Positions 1 through 5,530 of a DNA stretch of 5,530 nucleotides are shown piece by piece; position 1 is the first letter of the stretch; every line of letters begins with the position of its first letter. Both the position numbers and the translations under genes were made by a program. Origin of the DNA: Pseudomonadota bacterium (GTDB lineage: Bacteria; Pseudomonadota; Gammaproteobacteria; Burkholderiales; Burkholderiaceae); contig JAEZQX010000357.1 of assembly GCA_023441105.1 (NCBI GenBank), positions 1 to 5,530 of the forward strand. The letters are read 5' to 3'. The notes under the pieces were generated by a model, which worked only from the letters and a program-made list of their open reading frames with translations, was not told where the DNA came from and ran no database searches.

Positions 1-510
1 GCCCAGCAGGCGGCGGGCGATGCCGGCGGCACCGGCGCGGCGTAGCCGGAAGGCCAGCGCCCGGAGGTGGAACTGGGCCGTGGGGTAGGCGTACATGTCC
101 CACAGCAGCACGCCGTGCAGCCGCGAATCGGCGAGGGCGCTGCGCAACGCCACTTCGGCGCCGGAGCAGAGCCCGACCATGAAGAAGGCGTCGCTGCCGA
201 GATGCTGTGCCGCCCAGTCCATGACCGCGACGGTATCCGCAGTCCACTGCTCGAGCTGCGGCCGGGTGCCCGGCGCGCGGCGGCTGTCGCCGAGACCGCT
301 GAGGTCGAAGCGGATCGACGCGACGCCTCGCGTCGCCAGCCAGCGGGCGATGCGCACGTTGATCCGGTGCGGCCCGACGCGGGAGATGACGCCGGAGTTG
401 GTCAGCAGCGCCGTCGGTGCGCCACGGACCACGGCTGCGCCCTGCGGCAGCGTCAGCGTCGCCACCAGCCGACCTCCCGGCCCGAGGGTCAGGGTCTGTT
501 CCCGGGTCAC
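1..510 (-). CDS. Second alpha/beta hydrolase with Cys in the nucleophile elbow, 3'-partial
   Basis: The first 170 residues; the C-terminus, including the expected acid and His of the triad, lies beyond base 1. The GTG start at 510-508 overlaps the TGA of the preceding gene by four bases (GTGA), a usual sign of translational coupling. GGAA lies about 11 bases upstream as a modest ribosome site. Reading from GTG: an N-terminal beta segment (LTLGPGGRLVATLTLP), then TNSGVISRVGPHRINVRIAR (37-56), ASIRFDLSGLGDS (64-76) and MVGLCSGAEVALR (101-113). GLCSGAE is the nucleophile elbow with Cys105 in place of Ser, as in dienelactone-hydrolase-like enzymes. The RVGPHR segment is typical of hydrolases next to NRPS genes and of the exosortase-A-associated hydrolase 1 family. 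It probably acts on the NRPS product or a carrier-bound thioester, but the substrate cannot be read from the sequence. Confidence 0.9.
   Translation of the reverse strand, partial: MTREQTLTLGPGGRLVATLTLPQGAAVVRGAPTALLTNSGVISRVGPHRINVRIARWLATRGVASIRFDLSGLGDSRRAPGTRPQLEQWTADTVAVMDWAAQHLGSDAFFMVGLCSGAEVALRSALADSRLHGVLLWDMYAYPTAQFHLRALAFRLRRAGAAGIARRLLG
507..510 (-). other. GTGA stop/start overlap between the two hydrolase genes
   Basis: On the minus strand the four bases GTGA hold both the GTG start of the second hydrolase and the TGA stop of the first. With the 7-base gap at 1359-1365 between the NRPS stop and the first hydrolase ATG, this supports one polycistronic message with coupled translation. 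Confidence 0.85.
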
Positions 511-1358
511 GACTGGTAGGTTCCGTTCAGCGCCGGCAGGACCTCCGGCGGCACGAGGGCAGTGCCCATCGCCTGGCTCAGCATCCATTGCGTCCGCTCG
601 GCAAGAGGCCTCACGGTCACCGCGCTGCCGCCGCCCAGCTCGCGCAGGCGCGGCTCGTCCTCGGCGTGGAGACCGCAGCTGATCCCGGTCCCGCGCCGCA
701 GCGCCGCGGCCAGCGGCAGCTTGCGCCATTCCTGCAGGTCGCGGGTCAGCGCTTCGCCGTAGTGGAAGCCGAGCACGTCACCGGGTAGCGCCGGCTCGAC
801 GACGCGGCCCTGCCGCAGCAGGCGCGTCCAAGGGAGGTGGTACTCCTCGGCGAGCTCGCGGCGATGCGCGTCGAGCAGCGCGGCCAGGTATCCGGGTCCG
901 TCGAAGGCCGGCTCCCACAGCAGCAGATGGGCCGGCGGTGCCGGCACGCGGGCGGCCGCCCGCAGCGCCAGGTTGGCGGCCAGGCTCATCGCAAACCAGT
1001 GCACGGGACCGCCCGCCGCCTCGCTGCACAGCAACTCGTGCGCCGCCTCGATGTCCGCGATCCAACCGTCGAAGGACTGCTCGCCTTCCTCGCCCGGTGA
1101 ATCGCCGGTGCCGTGATAGTCGAACACGAGCACCGGGGTCCCGTGCCGGGCGAGCCGCTCGGCGATCACCCGGTACATCGACGCCGCACGGGTCGCTTCC
1201 TGGCCGATCGGACGGCACAGCAGGAAGGCGGGCCGCGGGTCTGCCGCCGCCGCCGGCTTCACCAGCAACCCGACCATCTCCCGGCCGCCACGGCCGAAGC
1301 GGCGTACCTCCAGGCTCACCTGCGTCCCCCTGCCGACGAACTCCTCGATCGCTCCCAT
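507..1358 (-). CDS. Alpha/beta hydrolase, serine-aminopeptidase-like, NRPS-coupled
   Basis: A 283-residue soluble protein with no signal peptide. The ATG at 1358 lies 7 bases after the NRPS TGA. The frame stays open further upstream, but that part overlaps the NRPS and reads as low-complexity Arg/Ser-rich shadow, so this ATG is chosen; no strong Shine-Dalgarno is seen. The fold is recognised from CRPIGQEATRAASMYRVIAE (48-67), the strand and turn VLVFDYHGTGDSPG (76-89) and the nucleophile-elbow region WFAMSLAANLAL (121-132) with Ser125. The elbow is A-M-S-L-A instead of G-x-S-x-G, and no His occurs after His241, where the catalytic His would be expected, so activity is uncertain. It recalls hydrolases beside NRPS or polyketide loci and the exosortase-A-associated hydrolase 2 family. 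A role in releasing, trimming or stabilising the carrier-bound product is inferred from its position only. Confidence 0.9.
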   Translation of the reverse strand: MGAIEEFVGRGTQVSLEVRRFGRGGREMVGLLVKPAAAADPRPAFLLCRPIGQEATRAASMYRVIAERLARHGTPVLVFDYHGTGDSPGEEGEQSFDGWIADIEAAHELLCSEAAGGPVHWFAMSLAANLALRAAARVPAPPAHLLLWEPAFDGPGYLAALLDAHRRELAEEYHLPWTRLLRQGRVVEPALPGDVLGFHYGEALTRDLQEWRKLPLAAALRRGTGISCGLHAEDEPRLRELGGGSAVTVRPLAERTQWMLSQAMGTALVPPEVLPALNGTYQS

Positions 1359-1365
1359 GCCGCAC

Positions 1366-1479
1366 TCACGCGCGGACTGCGAGGCGCTTGAGCCTCTGGA
1401 ACAGCCCGGGTGCGGCCGCCGGCATGCTGTCTTCCGGCACGGTCGGCTCCTCGGCCGCCACCGCGGTGGCGACCTCCTC
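1366..1479 (-). other. C-terminal tail of the NRPS, basic and possibly helical end
   Basis: The last 37 residues after carrier 2. An acidic, Ala-rich stretch with Pro (EEVATAVAAEEPTVPEDSMP) is followed by a short basic segment, GLFQRLKRLAVRA, which could form an amphipathic helix. No thioesterase or other release domain is present. A docking role toward a partner protein is possible but rests only on position and character. Confidence 0.5.
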
Positions 1480-4400
1480 CGCATCCAGCGCAGCCGCCAG
1501 TTGCTCGAGCGTCTCGAACACGTAGCGGCGTGGCGAGATGCGCCGGCCGTCCAGGCGCTGCTCGACGCGCTGCGCCACCTGCATCGCGCCGAGCGAGGTG
1601 CCGCCCAGCTCGAAGAAGTTGTCCTGCAGCCCGACGTCATCGATGCCCAGCACCTCCCGCCAGACCTGCGCCAGCACCTGCTCGGTCGGGCCCAGGGCGG
1701 GCGCGTCCGCGCTGGCGGCGCGGCGCGATACGGGCCGCGCTTCCTCCAGCGCAGCGGCGCCGGTCGTGCCCAGGTATTGCAGCCGGCCGTCGCTGCGCCA
1801 GCGCGCCAGGATGCCGCTGCGGTCGCTGGCTCCGGCGACCGTGATCGCGACTTCGCCGACGACGGTGGCCGGGACCGCGTCGCCATCGGTGTCGATTAGC
1901 GAGACCGCGCCATCGAGCAGCGGCCGACCGAACAGGCGGCAATCGCGGACGTCGCGCACCAGCGCAGCGGCGAGCGGCACGCCCAGCCGCGGCGGCCGGA
2001 AGACCGAGAGCAGGCTGCAACCCTCGCCGAGCAGGCGCGTGGCCAGTTCCGTGTCCAGTTCGGCCACGTCGATCGCCGCGACGAGCTCGAGCGGCCGGCC
2101 GCGCAGCGCCGCGAGAATGTTGCGCCAGACCGCGCCCCTGGCGTGCAGGAAGGCGATCTTCTCGGCGACGAGGAGCGTCGCGAGACGGTCCGCGTCCGCC
2201 GCGATGTCGCCGCGGCAGACGTCGACGCTGGCGCCGGTCGACAACGCGAAGGCGACGATGAACAGCCGCAGCGCCGGTTCCTGGCCGTCGAGGCACAGCG
2301 CGCGGTCGCCGGGCAGCAGCCGGATGGTCCCGCCGGTCGCGGCCACGATCTCGCCCAGGGTGCTGCGATCGATGGCCGGGCCGCGCACCGATCGCGGTTC
2401 GTCGGGCCATGCCGGCGCCGCGCCGGCCTGGACCCAGCACGGCGCCGTCGCCGCCCCGGCCATCGGTGCATGGTCGCTGAGGACCAGCGCCACGCCGTCG
2501 AGGTCCACGGCGACGCCGACCGGTGCCGCCACGACCCTCATCCCGCGATGCCACAGCGCGAGCGCTGCCGCGGCCTCGGACACCGGATCGTCGAGCTGCA
2601 GCAGCGCCTCGCCGTCCCCAGGCGCACCGGCGGCATTGAGCAGCGCGTCCACCTTGGCGACCCGGGCCTGCAGCGTCGCGCGGGTGACGAGCTCGCCGTC
2701 GACCCGCAGCGCCGCCTGCTCCGGTTCGCGGCGGGCGAAGTCGGCGATGACATCGAGCAGGTCGAGGCCGGCTGCCGGTCGGGTCGGCCGGCCCCACGCC
2801 GCCAGTTGCCGCAGGTCGGCCGGTGTGGCGGCAAGCAGCGCCCGCACCGGCTGCTCCGGCTGGGCGATGGTCGCATCGAGCAGCGCGAGGAAGCGCCTGC
2901 AGAGCGCTTCGGCCGTCGCGGGCAGGAACAGGTCCGCGTTGTACTGCAACCCGGCTTCGACGCCGGCCTGCGTCTCGACCATCCAGAGGTTCAGGTCCTC
3001 GCTGGCGCCCCGGTGAAGCAGCTGGATGCGGTCGTGCTCGAGGTTGCCCCAGCGGGTCTGGCGGGCGCGGGCATCCTGGTAGGAGAACATCGCCTGGTAG
3101 AGCGTCGTCGGCGCCCCGTTGCGACCGGCTTCGACCTCGGCCGCCAGCAGCTCGAACGGCGCGTCCTGGTTCGCGTAGCCAGCCGCCACCAGCCGGTGCA
3201 CCGATGCGATCCACTGCAGGCAGGTGCTCGCCGGTTCCAGCGGCAGCCGGAGCGGCAGCATGTTGTTGAAGAAGCCCATGATGCCGTCCAGCTCGGGCGT
3301 GCCCCGGCCGCGGACCGGCATGCCGATGGACGGCGACGGCTCGCGCAGCCACTGCGACATCATGGCGGCGTAGACGGCGAGCATCACGATGCTGGTGGTC
3401 GTGCCGGCGCGCTTTGCCAGGGCACGCACCGGCTCGAGCTTGATCTCGTCGAGCCCGATCCAGCAGGTCTCTCCCCGGCCGCCGCCGGCCAGTTCACGCG
3501 GGAAGTCGGTCTGCGCCGGCAGCAACTCGGCACCCCGCTCGAACTGCTTCTTCCACTGCGCGACCTGCTCGCGAAGCTCCTCGCCCTGCAGCCAGTCGGC
3601 GTGCCATTCGGCATAGTCGCCATAGGTCAGGGGCAGCGGCGCCAGGTCCGGCTCGCGGCCGTGGCGCAGCGCCTCGTAGAGGGCGGACATCTCGGCGTAG
3701 AGGATGTCGAAGGACCAGCCGTCCCAGACGATATGGTGAGCCATGAAGAACAGCGCGTGCTCGTCGTCGGCGAGCTTGAAGAGCCGGACCTTGAACAGCG
3801 GTGCCTGATCGAGCTCGAAGGTCTCGTCCGCGAGCGTCCGCAGCATCGCGGCCAGCTGCGTCTCGCGCTCGACCGGCGCCAGCCGGCTCAGGTCGACGAC
3901 CGGCAGCATGGTGGCCACGACTTCGGGCTCCACGCGCTGGACGAACTTGCCGGCGGCGTCGCGCACGATCGCGGTCCGCAGGCCGGGCTGGCGCTGCACC
4001 ATCAGCGCGAAGGCACGGTCGAAGGCGGCAACGTCCATCGGCCCCTTGAACCGGTGGGCCGACGGGGCGTTATAGACCACGCGGCCGGGATGCATCTCCT
4101 CCACGAAGCGCATCCGCTCCTGCATCAGCGTCAGCGGCGCCGCGCGCTGCTGGGTTCGATGGACGATCGGCGATCGAGCCGGCGCCTTCGCCTCGCTGCG
4201 CAGCGCATCGATCGCCGCGGCGAGGGCGGCCACGACCGGTGCCTCGAACAGGGTACGCAGCCTGATCTGCTGGCCGATCTGCCGGCCGAGCAAGGCGGCC
4301 AGCTTGGCTGCAAGAAGCGAGTGTCCGCCCAGCTCGAAGAAGTGATCGTCCGGTCCGACGGCAGCCAGTCCGAGTACCTGGGCCATCGCCTCCGCGACCA

Positions 4401-5530
4401 GCCGCTCGGTCGGCGTCCGCGGGGCGGCTGCCGCGCGGGCCGGCGCGCGTGCCTCGACCGCAGGCTGCGGCAGCGACTTGCGGTCGATCTTGCCGTTGGG
4501 CAGCAGCGGCATCGCGTCGAGGACGACGATCTGGGCCGGGATCATGTAGCCGGGCAGGGTCGACTTGAGACTCTCACGGAGCGATTCCGGCTCGATCCGG
4601 GCGTCGGGCCGCGCGACGACGTAGCCGACCAGCGCCGTGTCGCCGGGCGCCAGTTCGCGCGCGACGACCACCGACCGGCCGACGCCGGGCGCCTGCGCCA
4701 GCCTGGCCTCGATCTCGCCGAGTTCGATGCGATAGCCCCGGATCTTGACCTGGAAGTCGAGCCGACCGAGGTGCTCGAGCTCGCCGTCGTCGCGCCAGCG
4801 ACCGAGGTCGCCGGTCCGATAGACGCGCGTGCCGAGCAAGGGCCCCGACGGCAGCGTCACGAAGCGCTCGGCCGTCAGATCGGGACGCTCGAAGTAGCCG
4901 TCGGCAAGACCCGTCCCGCCGATGCAGATCTCGCCCTCGACGCCGACCGCGCAGGGGGCGAGCGCGTCGTCCAGCACCCAGACCTGGGTGTTCGCGATCG
5001 GATGCCCGATGGTGATCCGTCGCGTCGGGTCGTCGATCCGGACCAGGGTCGACCAGACGGTGGTCTCGGTCGGGCCATAGAGGTTCCACAGCTCGATCGA
5101 CTGGGCGCGCAACGCGGCGGCCAGCGCCGGCGGCAGCGCTTCGCCGCCGCACAGCGCGCGGAAGGCGGCCGGCGCCTGCCAGCCGGCGTCGAGCAGCAGG
5201 TGCCAGGTCGTCGGCGTCGCCTGCATCACGGTGATCCCATGCTCGGCGATCAGCGCCGCCAGCGCCTGGCCGTCCATCGCATCCTCGCGCCCGGCAAGCA
5301 CGACGCTGGCGCCGCAGGTCAGCGGCAGCAGCAGTTCCAGCACGGCGATGTCGAAGCTCAGCGTCGTCACCGCGAGCAGCCGGTCGTCCGGCGCGAAGCC
5401 GGGCTCGCGCCGCATGCTCGCGAGGAAGTTGCAGACCGCGCGCTGAGGCAGCACCACGCCCTTTGGCCGGCCGGTCGAGCCCGAGGTGTAGATCACGTAC
5501 GCGGTCGCCGCGCCGCCGCCGGCCGCCGCC
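1366..5530 (-). CDS. Non-ribosomal peptide synthetase, 5'-partial (A-PCP-C-degenerate A-PCP)
   Basis: Multidomain cytosolic enzyme that builds a peptide on phosphopantetheine arms. The frame is open to the right edge, so the true start and anything before the first A domain lie outside; 1387 codons are visible. Numbering here and in the domain entries takes the GTG at 5496 as residue 1; that codon is an internal Val of the A3 motif (AYVIYTSGSTG), not a start. Order: A domain to about 345, carrier 360-432 (LGGHS, Ser393), condensation domain 453-885 (HHIVWDGWS 587-595), A-like domain 908-1250 without catalytic motifs, carrier 1266-1339 (LGGTS, Ser1301), then a 37-residue tail and TGA. Ala/Pro-rich linkers separate the domains. 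There is no thioesterase, reductase or epimerase at the C-terminus, so the chain presumably passes to another protein or is released by a separate enzyme. The two hydrolase genes follow immediately, probably in one operon. NRPS identity is certain; the product is unknown. Confidence 0.97.
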   Translation of the reverse strand, partial: AAAGGGAATAYVIYTSGSTGRPKGVVLPQRAVCNFLASMRREPGFAPDDRLLAVTTLSFDIAVLELLLPLTCGASVVLAGREDAMDGQALAALIAEHGITVMQATPTTWHLLLDAGWQAPAAFRALCGGEALPPALAAALRAQSIELWNLYGPTETTVWSTLVRIDDPTRRITIGHPIANTQVWVLDDALAPCAVGVEGEICIGGTGLADGYFERPDLTAERFVTLPSGPLLGTRVYRTGDLGRWRDDGELEHLGRLDFQVKIRGYRIELGEIEARLAQAPGVGRSVVVARELAPGDTALVGYVVARPDARIEPESLRESLKSTLPGYMIPAQIVVLDAMPLLPNGKIDRKSLPQPAVEARAPARAAAAPRTPTERLVAEAMAQVLGLAAVGPDDHFFELGGHSLLAAKLAALLGRQIGQQIRLRTLFEAPVVAALAAAIDALRSEAKAPARSPIVHRTQQRAAPLTLMQERMRFVEEMHPGRVVYNAPSAHRFKGPMDVAAFDRAFALMVQRQPGLRTAIVRDAAGKFVQRVEPEVVATMLPVVDLSRLAPVERETQLAAMLRTLADETFELDQAPLFKVRLFKLADDEHALFFMAHHIVWDGWSFDILYAEMSALYEALRHGREPDLAPLPLTYGDYAEWHADWLQGEELREQVAQWKKQFERGAELLPAQTDFPRELAGGGRGETCWIGLDEIKLEPVRALAKRAGTTTSIVMLAVYAAMMSQWLREPSPSIGMPVRGRGTPELDGIMGFFNNMLPLRLPLEPASTCLQWIASVHRLVAAGYANQDAPFELLAAEVEAGRNGAPTTLYQAMFSYQDARARQTRWGNLEHDRIQLLHRGASEDLNLWMVETQAGVEAGLQYNADLFLPATAEALCRRFLALLDATIAQPEQPVRALLAATPADLRQLAAWGRPTRPAAGLDLLDVIADFARREPEQAALRVDGELVTRATLQARVAKVDALLNAAGAPGDGEALLQLDDPVSEAAAALALWHRGMRVVAAPVGVAVDLDGVALVLSDHAPMAGAATAPCWVQAGAAPAWPDEPRSVRGPAIDRSTLGEIVAATGGTIRLLPGDRALCLDGQEPALRLFIVAFALSTGASVDVCRGDIAADADRLATLLVAEKIAFLHARGAVWRNILAALRGRPLELVAAIDVAELDTELATRLLGEGCSLLSVFRPPRLGVPLAAALVRDVRDCRLFGRPLLDGAVSLIDTDGDAVPATVVGEVAITVAGASDRSGILARWRSDGRLQYLGTTGAAALEEARPVSRRAASADAPALGPTEQVLAQVWREVLGIDDVGLQDNFFELGGTSLGAMQVAQRVEQRLDGRRISPRRYVFETLEQLAAALDAEEVATAVAAEEPTVPEDSMPAAAPGLFQRLKRLAVRA
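1480..1701 (-). other. Peptidyl carrier domain 2
   Basis: Residues 1266-1339. The motif QDNFFELGGTSLGAMQV has Ser1301 (codon 1596-1594) as the phosphopantetheine site, so the carrier looks functional although its own A-like domain is dead. It is the last catalytic-type domain of the protein. Any amino acid on it must come from a separate or neighbouring adenylation domain. Confidence 0.94.
1747..2775 (-). other. Degenerate, C-terminally truncated adenylation-like domain
   Basis: Residues 908-1250, about 340 residues against about 500 for a full A domain. The skeleton is clear: an A1-like start (LDLLDVIADFARREPEQAALRVDG, 911-934), an A2-like LALWHRGMRVVAAP (979-992), and a stretch that aligns without gaps to A domain 1 of the same protein at a constant offset of 1026 residues from the A3 region to A6 (GRP 1190-1192, VGEV 1213-1216). 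The catalytic residues are gone. The P-loop TSGSTGRPKG is replaced by WPDEPRSVRG (1030-1039), the pocket Asp is Ala1075, the A5 YGPTE is FRPPR (1166-1170), and A7 TGD is SGI (1227-1229) after a loss of about 27 residues. After YLGTTG (1241-1246) the C-terminal subdomain with A8-A10 and the lysine is missing, and the chain goes straight to the linker. It cannot plausibly make an adenylate. Its role is unknown; a scaffold function is an inference. Confidence 0.88.
2842..4140 (-). other. Condensation domain, LCL-like
   Basis: Residues about 453-885. It forms the peptide bond between the upstream carrier's substrate and the amine held on the downstream carrier. Motifs: C1-like LTLMQERMRF (455-464), C3 HHIVWDGWS (587-595) with catalytic His588 and structural Asp592, C4 YGDYAEWH (625-632), C5 IGMPVRGRG...GFFNNMLPLRL (724-751), C6 NQDAPFE (776-782), C7 LYQAMFSYQD (799-808). 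The N-terminal region (EEMHPGRVVYNAPSAHRFKGPMD) follows the LCL rather than the DCL or starter pattern, which fits an upstream achiral glycine. All catalytic features are present, unlike the adenylation-like domain that follows. Confidence 0.92.
4201..4419 (-). other. Peptidyl carrier domain 1
   Basis: Residues 360-432, typical carrier length. The motif DDHFFELGGHSLLAAKL carries the phosphopantetheine-accepting Ser393 (codon 4320-4318). The LGGHS form is the usual one for a carrier followed by a non-epimerising elongation step, which fits the C domain that comes next. It should be loaded in cis by the adenylation domain just before it. Confidence 0.95.
4462..5530 (-). other. Adenylation domain 1 (N-terminally cut by window), predicted glycine-activating
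   Basis: Activates an amino acid as the aminoacyl-AMP and loads it on the next carrier. Core motifs seen: A3 P-loop TSGSTGRPKG (residues 4-13), A4 around LSFDIAVLE (46-54), A5 NLYGPTETT (138-146), A6 GEICIGGTGLADGY (188-201), A7 YRTGD (226-230), A8 GRLDFQVKIRGYRIELGEIE (244-263), and A10 PNGKIDRK with the catalytic lysine at 336. Aligning by hand to the GrsA Phe domain gives pocket residues D49, I50, L53, Q92, L115, G117, L139, V147, W148 and K336, i.e. DILQLGLVWK. From memory the published glycine code is DILQLGLIWK, so glycine is the likely substrate. A1 and A2 lie beyond the edge. The domain looks fully functional. Confidence 0.93.

Noticed and set aside
67..788. Overlapping plus-strand frames opposite the two hydrolase genes
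   Set aside because: Low-complexity translations without motifs, opposite the well-supported minus-strand hydrolases, and no credible ribosome site.
1359..1886. Upstream extension of the first hydrolase by about 176 codons
   Set aside because: The extension overlaps the carrier 2 coding region in another frame and has no domain similarity; the ATG at 1358 gives the normal family length.
1747..2775. Frameshift or sequencing error as the cause of the lost A-domain motifs
   Set aside because: The A-domain skeleton continues in one frame from start to end, and the alternative frames on the same strand show no TSGSTG, YGPTE or YRTGD-like motif.
1747..2775. Region between the C domain and carrier 2 as an epimerase, methyltransferase or ketoreductase domain
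   Set aside because: There is no HHxxxDG, SAM-binding or Rossmann glycine motif; the order and spacing match an A domain.
1538..3016. Long plus-strand open frame (492 codons) antisense to the NRPS
   Set aside because: Its translation is Ser/Arg/Ala-rich with no recognisable domain, and it lies opposite a clearly homologous coding frame. This is what high GC and third-position bias produce.
1637..3352. Second minus-strand open frame (571 codons) across the C and A-like region
   Set aside because: The translation is Arg/Gly/Ala-rich low complexity with no C or A motifs; the real frame through the same bases has them.

Overview
The window is a compact, all-minus-strand piece of a biosynthetic gene cluster. 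GC is high (about 70% by eye), with the strong third-position G/C that produces many long shadow reading frames. The gene types, the lack of gaps between genes and the composition suggest a high-GC bacterium. A beta- or gammaproteobacterium is my best guess, because the two small hydrolases resemble families common there, but the sequence alone cannot fix the taxon.

Layout, read in the direction of transcription (right to left). (1) Bases 5530-1366: the 3' 1387 codons of a non-ribosomal peptide synthetase (NRPS). Its domain order is A (entered just before the A3 core) - PCP - C - degenerate A-like domain - PCP - short basic tail - stop. (2) Bases 1358-507: a complete 283-residue alpha/beta hydrolase, 7 bases after the NRPS stop. 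(3) Bases 510-1: the first 170 residues of a second alpha/beta hydrolase. Its GTG start overlaps the previous stop (GTGA), and it runs off the left edge. There is no intergenic stretch over 7 bases, and I see no RNA gene, promoter, terminator, repeat, mobile element or CRISPR.

The first adenylation domain has all core motifs visible from A3 to A10 and a specificity code read as DILQLGLVWK, one conservative change from the glycine code I remember. The next module has an intact condensation domain and an intact carrier serine. Between them lies an adenylation-like domain that keeps the co-linear A-domain skeleton but has lost the P-loop, the substrate-anchoring Asp, the A5 Glu, the A7 Asp and the whole C-terminal subdomain with the A10 lysine. 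It is in frame and free of stops. This is the most unusual feature of the window: the second carrier cannot be loaded by its own module, so it must be loaded in trans, be skipped, or have another role.

The NRPS ends on a carrier domain with no thioesterase. The two coupled hydrolases are therefore candidates for release, editing or tailoring. Both have altered nucleophile elbows (A-M-S-L-A and G-L-C-S-G), and together they resemble the hydrolase pair found beside exosortase loci, although no exosortase gene is in the window. The compound made cannot be predicted beyond a probable glycine unit.
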